Positions 32,188-35,369 of a stretch of 35,369 bases of DNA are shown one piece after another. Both the position numbers and the translations under genes were made by a program. The stretch is from Thermoplasmata archaeon (GTDB lineage: Archaea > Thermoplasmatota > Thermoplasmata > UBA10834). Below the pieces are notes generated by a model. It made no database searches. It saw only the letters and a program-made list of their open reading frames with translations, and was not told the origin of the DNA. The stretch spans positions 1 through 35,369 of the forward strand of contig JAOTTD010000017.1 in NCBI GenBank assembly GCA_029864565.1, in the 5' to 3' direction. The stretch's first letter is position 1; each line of letters begins with the position of its first letter.

Positions 32188-32369
32188 CCATTTTCACACG
32201 TCCAGACTATTTTCGCCGCGCTCCTCATGCAAGGCTATTGACCACCTTCGCCGATAAGCGTGTCAGATACGAAGGTGTGCGAATGAACGGTGCAGATCAC
32301 TACAGCTGGGAAGAGGTCTACGACCTGTTCGGCTGCAACGCAGAACTCGAGCCTCCTGTTGAGTGCTGA
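32184..32369 (+). CDS. Possible small protein (61 or 28 residues)
   Basis: The region from arcS to the receiver gene (about 370 nt) has only this candidate. A GTG at 32184 overlaps the arcS stop as GTGA and would give 61 residues. A better-supported start is the ATG at 32283, 5 nt after GAAGGTG, which encodes 28 residues with two cysteines (NGADHYSWEEVYDLFGCNAE) and GC-rich third positions. Two stops (TGATAG) end it, and a strong hairpin follows 16 nt later. No family is recognised, and the reading frame could be chance. Confidence 0.33.
   Translation: MTIFTRPDYFRRAPHARLLTTFADKRVRYEGVRMNGADHYSWEEVYDLFGCNAELEPPVEC
32243..32277 (+). promoter_or_regulatory. Possible ribosome-site-sequestering hairpin
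   Basis: CACCTTCG (32243-32250) is perfectly complementary to CGAAGGTG (32270-32277), with a 19-nt loop. The 3' arm contains the GAAGGTG that would serve as the ribosome-binding site of the ATG at 32283. If transcribed, this fold would hide the site. Confidence 0.35.
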
Positions 32370-32384
32370 TAGATGCCATCCCGC

Positions 32385-32416
32385 ATAGGTAGGAGCTTTT
32401 GCTCCCTCCTACCTAT
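32385..32416 (+). terminator. Strong hairpin after arcS and the small reading frame
   Basis: ATAGGTAGGAGC, TTTT, then GCTCCCTCCTACCTAT. The arms pair over 11-12 bp with a CTCC slippage that allows two alternative registers. No long T tract follows, so it may act as an RNA 3'-end stabiliser or processing site rather than as a bacterial-type terminator. Confidence 0.5.
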
Positions 32417-32461
32417 CAAACCATTTCCCATGATATTCTGATGACGACCGTCTACTCGAAA

Positions 32462-32471
32462 GAATAAAATA
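32462..32471 (+). promoter_or_regulatory. Promoter of the receiver-domain gene
   Basis: AGAATAAAATAAG is a TATA-like stretch. Transcription about 25 nt downstream, near 32495, leaves an 80-nt leader before the chosen ATG at 32576. Confidence 0.45.
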
Positions 32472-32575
32472 AGCAGGGGTGGATTCGGCTTCAGCGAAAG
32501 ATGGGATGCACCAGTGGAACTTGATGAGCTTGCTCGCTTGTCCACTATGTCAACATTGCCTTGAGAGGTCGTCGT

Positions 32576-33028
32576 ATGAGCCATCATGGGTTCAGTCTAG
32601 GAGCTTTGAGCAACATGTCAGGAGGATTCGTTTCCAAGGAATCTGGAAACTCGGGTATCTTGGCCAGGATCATAGTCGTCGATGACGAGGATTTCATAAG
32701 GGACCTCTACAGGGACATGTTCGAGTCGAGGGGGCACACCGTGTACTCAGCCAGGAGTGGCGAAGAGGCCATACGGTATCTCAAGACAATGTCCGTCAGG
32801 CCGGATGCGATAATAATGGATCACAGGATGCCAGGCAAGGACGGGATCGAGACGACGAAGGAAATACTCAAGATCGACCCGAACATACCAATCATATTCT
32901 CCAGCGCAGACGAGGACGCACGCAACGACGCGATAAAGGCTGGAGCCACATCATTCTGGACGAAGCCGTTCCCCATACGCATGCTCATAGACGCAACGGT
33001 GGACGTCGTCAAAGCCCGCAAGAACTGA
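32576..33028 (+). CDS. Stand-alone response regulator receiver protein
   Basis: The 150-residue protein is a single CheY-like receiver domain after a roughly 30-residue polar N-terminus. Features are the acidic pair Asp36/Asp37 (IIVVDDEDF), phospho-acceptor Asp82 (IIMDHRMPGKDG), the switch Ser in IIFSSAD and Lys130 (FWTKPF). No output domain is present and no histidine kinase lies in the window, so it acts by protein contact. The ATG at 32576 has GAGAGGT 7 nt upstream; a TTG at 32561 and an ATG at 32615 are alternatives. It ends 5 nt before the convergent pelota gene. Confidence 0.87.
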   Translation: MSHHGFSLGALSNMSGGFVSKESGNSGILARIIVVDDEDFIRDLYRDMFESRGHTVYSARSGEEAIRYLKTMSVRPDAIIMDHRMPGKDGIETTKEILKIDPNIPIIFSSADEDARNDAIKAGATSFWTKPFPIRMLIDATVDVVKARKN

Positions 33029-33033
33029 GAAGG

Positions 33034-34071
33034 CTATGCGATCGGGTACCTGAGGATGGCCGCGATCCCTCCTAGCGATTCCAGTCGCCGGCCCGCCTCG
33101 TGCAGCGAGCTTATGATTACGAACTCACCGCGCGAGTTCTCGACGAGTCTGAGCATGGTATCCGCCTCGTCGGTCCTCACCTTCTCATCCAGGACCAGCA
33201 GCGTCTTCACGGCACCGGCCTCAGCCGCGGTCCTCACAGACTGCATGCCGTAGGCAAAGAGACCGTCAGAGCCGATCTCCGAGAAGAGTTGTTCCACCAA
33301 CCGTGTCTCCCTCGCCACGCGGGAGTTCTCCACAGCCTTTCCTCCGAGGCCCCTCTTCATCGCCTCGTGGACCCCTGCCATGCCTGCCTGACCTGTTGAC
33401 AGTAGGATTATCTCTGATTGGAGATCGGGATGCTTCTCCCTGATTCGGTGAGCCAATGATTCCTTGGTGAAGCCCGGGCCGAGTATCACCAACGGTTCCC
33501 CATTGACGATGGGAACAACCTTGTCGACGACCTCGTCAAGGTAGGCTTCCTCATTGGACTTTGATTCGTACATCTTCCCCTCCGGGTTCCGAGTTATCGT
33601 AGCAGACTCCTTGAACCCGTACTCCCTGGCCATCGCAATGACTGCTTCCGTATCTTCTATGGCGACGAACACGATCGACGGTTTCTCGCTCGCCTCGACC
33701 GCCCTCTTGATCCTCTCCAGATACGCCTGCTTCCATTCCGTCTTGACAATCGTGATATCGTCACCTACGCCTATCATGAGCGTGTGGTGTTGTCCCACAT
33801 CTTGAGGGCCAGACTCGATCTCGCCAAGGAGGCGCAGCCGGTCCTCGGACTCGTGGAACTCCACCTTCTTCACCCTTATGCCCAGCCTCATGCGGATCTT
33901 CTCAGTACGCTCCGGCCTGAGCTTGTCCCCCTTGTCCTCCTTTCGCCTGTAGGTAGAGGCGTATACTAAGTCAGACTCATCCAGTAGATTGCTCATGTGC
34001 CAAAGGTCGTCTATTGTCTCTGGCCGCAGCTTGATCTCATTGGTCCTCGTGTCCTGATGTAGAACTTTCAT
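33034..34071 (-). CDS. pelA: mRNA surveillance protein Pelota (Dom34)
   Basis: Pelota, with aABCE1 and aEF1-alpha, rescues ribosomes stalled on mRNA. The 345-residue protein begins KVLHQDTRTNEIKLRPETID and DLWHMSNLLDESDLVYAST, the eRF1/Pelota N-terminal domain. It continues with the central domain (SIVFVAIEDTEAVIAMAREY) and C-terminal domain (VKTLLVLDEKVRTDE, GEFVIISSLHEAGRRLESLG). The GGQ motif that defines release factor aRF1 is absent, which fixes the identity. The frame is open to 34608, but similarity starts at the ATG at 34071. The upstream extension would overlap the opposite-strand Roadblock gene and is rejected. Confidence 0.96.
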   Translation of the reverse strand: MKVLHQDTRTNEIKLRPETIDDLWHMSNLLDESDLVYASTYRRKEDKGDKLRPERTEKIRMRLGIRVKKVEFHESEDRLRLLGEIESGPQDVGQHHTLMIGVGDDITIVKTEWKQAYLERIKRAVEASEKPSIVFVAIEDTEAVIAMAREYGFKESATITRNPEGKMYESKSNEEAYLDEVVDKVVPIVNGEPLVILGPGFTKESLAHRIREKHPDLQSEIILLSTGQAGMAGVHEAMKRGLGGKAVENSRVARETRLVEQLFSEIGSDGLFAYGMQSVRTAAEAGAVKTLLVLDEKVRTDEADTMLRLVENSRGEFVIISSLHEAGRRLESLGGIAAILRYPIA

Positions 34072-34211
34072 CTCCGGGCTCGTTCGTGCATGACGGTGAC
34101 CCGATATCAAGGCATCGAACCGACACATCGGAGTCTTGGCGCGCCCCGAATCTGAAACCATATGCACTTTTCGCTGGTAGGTGCGAGAATCGCCGAGCGA
34201 TATCTCCCAAG

Positions 34212-34220
34212 GTTTATATT
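34212..34220 (+). promoter_or_regulatory. Promoter of the Roadblock/LC7 gene
   Basis: GGTTTATATTC is a good TATA box. A start about 25 nt downstream gives a leader of roughly 25 nt containing GGGGAGGG (34249-34256). Confidence 0.55.
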
Positions 34221-34264
34221 CTCCGCAGTTCATTTGCAGGCAGTCATCGGGGAGGGACTCGTGC

Positions 34265-34627
34265 ATGGCACAGTATTTAGCTATTGAAGAGACGTTGGAT
34301 GAGCTCCATAAGACGCTTCCATCCGTGTACGAGGCTACGGTCGTGTCGAGGAGCGGCATGCACATAGCTGGCGATTCGCCAAAGGGCGTGCACCTCGAGA
34401 CGTTCGTGGCCATGTCCGCGATACTTCTTGGAGCAGCGGAGACTGCGACGAGCGAGCTCAAGGACAAGCTCCAGTATGTTGCTGTCGAGCTCAGCAGAAG
34501 CAGGATGGTTCTCACAAGCGCCGGCAACAGAGCCCTGCTCGTGCTGACCGCCTCAGATGAGATGTCGACGGAAGAATTGGCCGAGAACGCGGCCAAGTTC
34601 GCGGACATAGTAGCAGGTCAGATCTGA
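34265..34627 (+). CDS. Roadblock/LC7 domain protein
   Basis: The 120-residue protein is a single Roadblock/LC7 domain: LDELHKTLPSVYEATVVSRS, then a strand-helix with FVAMSAILLGAAETATSELK, VAVELSRSRMVLTSAG and NRALLVLTASDE. Such domains dimerise and regulate small GTPases (MglB/Rag-type) or other partners. No Ras-like GTPase gene is in the window. The ATG at 34265 is chosen for the GGGGAGGG site 9 nt upstream; the open frame extends to 34181. It converges with the PHP gene, with 2 nt between the stop codons. Confidence 0.87.
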   Translation: MAQYLAIEETLDELHKTLPSVYEATVVSRSGMHIAGDSPKGVHLETFVAMSAILLGAAETATSELKDKLQYVAVELSRSRMVLTSAGNRALLVLTASDEMSTEELAENAAKFADIVAGQI

Positions 34628-34629
34628 TC

Positions 34630-35292
34630 TCACAGTCTTCTAAATCCGCGGCGCGCCCAGTCGAGATTGGCTTCAGCGGTGCAGACTACGCCCTCGAACC
34701 AGCTCCTGCTTCTGCCGCAGGCCTTCGACCGGCCCTCCACTACGGCTCGTATTATGTCTGCCTCGGTGTCCGCACCCTCCACAACCGTGTACGACCTGCC
34801 AATCTCCACGACCTTATGCGCGTCGCTGCCACCGACTACTGGGAGCTGATTGTCCAGAGCTAGCCTCGAGGCGATTCTGTTTCCGCGGGCGGAGCTTCCG
34901 CCGTTGAGCACCTCTACGGCATCGAATCCTGCGTGTCCAGCGGCATCCATGCCTACGCCAGATCCCAGCCTGGTGGGGTGGGCCGCGACAGCGATGCCAC
35001 CGGCGTTGTGTATCTCCGCTATCGTCTCAATCATCGACAGCCTCCTCGGAACCGGTGCGGAAAGGCCATACCCCAGAATATGTCCTTCAGAACTCGACAC
35101 CTCTATCCCGCGAACGACAACCAACCCCATCTCCGAGCCAAGTTCAGCGGCTTTCGAAGATCCTTCAATTGAGTTGTGGTCGGTTATCGAACATCCGCCG
35201 AGACCGATATCCCTGCAATGCTGGAGTATCTTCTCTGGGTCAGCAGTGCCGTCTGCAGAGAAGGTCGAATGGATGTGTAGATCCAACTTCAT
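34630..35292 (-). CDS. PHP domain metal-dependent phosphoesterase
   Basis: The 220-residue protein has the PHP metal-binding motifs DLHIHSTFSADG (HxH), SITDHNSIEG, a conserved Glu in GIEVSSSEGHILGYGL, AVAAHPTRLG and VVGGSDAHKV. The family hydrolyses phosphodiester or phosphomonoester bonds; related proteins include polymerase-linked PHP domains and nucleoside 3',5'-bisphosphatases. The short form without an insertion resembles the TrpH-like group, and the substrate is not assignable. The ATG at 35292 overlaps the stop of the upstream gene as ATGA, so it is at least the second gene of its operon. Confidence 0.89.
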   Translation of the reverse strand: MKLDLHIHSTFSADGTADPEKILQHCRDIGLGGCSITDHNSIEGSSKAAELGSEMGLVVVRGIEVSSSEGHILGYGLSAPVPRRLSMIETIAEIHNAGGIAVAAHPTRLGSGVGMDAAGHAGFDAVEVLNGGSSARGNRIASRLALDNQLPVVGGSDAHKVVEIGRSYTVVEGADTEADIIRAVVEGRSKACGRSRSWFEGVVCTAEANLDWARRGFRRL

Positions 35293-35369
35293 CGTATTCT
35301 CGCACCAGCGGGTATTTCCCTGTCGAACACAATCTTGACATCATCGGGACCGTGCATCAAGAGAGCCGA
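35289..35369 (-). CDS. 3' end of an unidentified gene (cut by window edge)
   Basis: The reverse strand is open from the window edge to a TGA at 35291-35289. It encodes 26 residues ending HGPDDVKIVFDREIPAGARI and R. The stop overlaps the PHP start codon by 4 nt, the same coupling seen for other gene pairs here, which supports it as a real C-terminus. Too little is visible to name a family. Confidence 0.6.
   Translation of the reverse strand, partial: SALLMHGPDDVKIVFDREIPAGARIR

Noticed and set aside
34072-34608. N-terminal extension of Pelota up to 34608
   Set aside because: It would be antisense to the Roadblock gene and its promoter, has Ser/Leu-rich shadow composition, and Pelota similarity begins exactly at the ATG at 34071.
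1-35369. CRISPR arrays, insertion sequences, integrase or attachment sites
   Set aside because: I saw no regularly spaced repeats, no transposase or integrase motifs and no terminal inverted repeats. The only repetitive protein-coding DNA is within the two surface-protein genes.

Overview
The window is archaeal and most likely from a member of the Thermoplasmatota, or a related euryarchaeal lineage, with moderately high GC. The evidence is a set of archaeal-only or archaeal-type genes: Alba, RadB, Pelota, archaeosine synthase, stand-alone Bud32, isopentenyl phosphate kinase, and aspartate carbamoyltransferase with a regulatory chain. There is also a tRNA without encoded CCA. TATA boxes lie about 25 nt upstream of many start codons (leaderless genes), and a lone 5S rRNA gene has its own promoter. 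The lineage is an inference; no 16S gene is present.

Layout. 1-195 is the start of a lysine 2,3-aminomutase gene. 361-660 is a decayed C-terminal copy of the large surface protein encoded immediately downstream (831-4325). 4333-6371 is an ABC-2 exporter pair, followed by two small membrane proteins and tRNA-Pro. 7557-8725 holds an XTP/dITP pyrophosphatase coupled to the KEOPS kinase Bud32, with radB divergent. 9484-12358 is an isoprenoid operon (isopentenyl phosphate kinase, type 2 IPP isomerase, GGPP synthase). Alba, a membrane-anchored zinc-ribbon protein, 5S rRNA and a HAD phosphatase follow. 14951-20799 is a two-gene unit of a DUF92 membrane protein and a 1681-residue FG-GAP/PKD surface protein. 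A site-2 protease with CBS domains, a second ABC-2 pair, and a small-protein/nucleotide-kinase pair come next.

25173-28127 reads as one operon: pyrB, pyrI, a two-cluster ferredoxin-like protein and an unusually short aldehyde:ferredoxin-oxidoreductase homologue. 28188-30400 is the most system-like part. A winged-helix regulator with a paired-cysteine N-terminus is divergent from a five-gene sulfur-relay cluster: TusA, DsrE2, DsrH-like, DsrE, DsrH-like. A perfect palindrome sits between the two promoters. Archaeosine synthase follows on its own promoter, then a possible tiny gene flanked by RNA hairpins, a lone receiver-domain protein, Pelota, a Roadblock/LC7 protein, a PHP phosphoesterase, and the 3' end of one more gene.

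How they may work together. The isoprenoid genes make the C20 precursor of archaeal lipids. Bud32, archaeosine synthase and perhaps the sulfur relay serve tRNA modification. Pelota serves ribosome rescue. The two giant signal-peptide/C-terminal-anchor proteins are probably displayed on the cell surface. The best candidates for something undescribed are the regulated TusA/DsrE cluster, the pyrBI-ferredoxin-AOR operon, and the surface protein whose cytosolic tail resembles a small regulatory domain.
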